Virus record (IMG/VR): IMGVR_UViG_3300029787_000010
Coordinates: 1 to 64,000 of that record
Origin: a virus
Length of the DNA stretch: 64,000 nt
Direction: 5' to 3' (one strand)
Shown here: one piece after another, positions 63,936-64,000 of the stretch
Layout of the letters: the number at the start of each line of letters is the position of its first letter
How positions within the stretch are numbered: the stretch's first letter is position 1
Translations under genes and position numbers: made by a program
Notes under the pieces: model-generated
Told to the model about the DNA's origin: nothing
Databases searched by the model: none
What the model saw: the letters and a program-made list of their open reading frames with translations, nothing else

Positions 63936-64000
63936 TCAGCAATGGAAAAGGGTGTCGGTGCTAATGACCTTGACATTTTTTGGATGAATCATGACACGAG
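63936..64000 (-). CDS. C-terminal end of an upstream structural gene (partial)
   Basis: The minus-strand frame enters from the right edge and ends in TGA at 63936-63938. It encodes a tail of about 20 residues (VMIHPKNVKVISTDTLFHC) with a beta-prone pattern. Its direction, and the close start of the next gene, fit a late structural gene cut by the window edge. Confidence 0.4.
   Translation of the reverse strand, partial: RVMIHPKNVKVISTDTLFHC

Overview
The window looks like a large part of the genome of a head-tailed double-stranded DNA virus of an uncultured marine archaeon. The closest match I can name from memory is the magrovirus group, which infects Marine Group II Euryarchaeota (Poseidoniales). 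The reasons are a nearly complete archaeal-type replication set (family B DNA polymerase, RFC small-subunit clamp loader, a fused PriS/PriL primase, probable sliding clamp and RPA-like protein), a group II chaperonin (thermosome), archaeal TATA-box promoters, and a long block of tail-like structural genes. There are no rRNA or tRNA genes that I can see, no insertion sequences and no CRISPR array. The host assignment is inference; the viral and archaeal character is well supported.

Layout. (1) 1-18,091, plus strand: about 50 mostly tiny, tightly packed early-type genes. Recognisable members are an ArdA antirestriction protein, an acidic repeat protein, a SMARCAL1/HARP-like SNF2 ATPase, a ParB-like protein and an N6-adenine DNA methyltransferase. 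Many of the small proteins are zinc ribbons. (2) 18,068-18,865, minus strand: one isolated gene for a minimal protein-kinase-like protein, divergent from the next plus-strand operon across a compact regulatory region. (3) 19,002-39,153, plus strand: a DUF932-like protein, zinc proteins and a DNA-ligase homologue that appears to have lost its catalytic lysines. Then comes the replication/repair module: clamp loader, RPA-like, RecA/Sak4-like ATPase, clamp, PolB, Cas4-like nuclease, PriS-PriL primase, ERCC4/XPF nuclease, helicase-like ATPase and DEDD exonuclease. It ends in the thermosome. (4) 63,942 down to 39,128, minus strand: the structural (late) block. It holds small tail-assembly-like genes, two paralogous virion proteins, a 5,486-residue giant protein of 16.5 kb with an N-terminal LamG-like domain, a baseplate/tail set, and finally a small membrane protein and an HMG-CoA-lyase homologue as a metabolic cargo gene. 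The two blocks converge and overlap by 26 bp at 39,128-39,153.

Expression. Genes are coupled by ATGA, TGATG or GTGA overlaps. In the early region the Shine-Dalgarno of the next gene is usually embedded in the final Glu codons of the previous one, so proteins end in Glu-Glu(-Glu) and a near-identical cassette (gaggaatga-aac-ATG) recurs about twenty times. Two exact copies and one variant of a 37-bp TATA promoter start three plus-strand operons, at 4,877, 14,513 and 18,895. A fourth TATA box at 1,257 lies next to a 23-bp inverted repeat around an AT-rich core that could be an operator or the replication origin.

How the genes fit together. Antirestriction (ArdA, methyltransferase, possibly the acidic repeat protein) and many small zinc proteins act first. 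A virus-encoded archaeal-style replisome with recombination and repair nucleases copies the genome. The chaperonin may fold virion proteins such as the giant protein, and the late strand builds the tail. All functions are read from sequence motifs by eye; no database search was possible.
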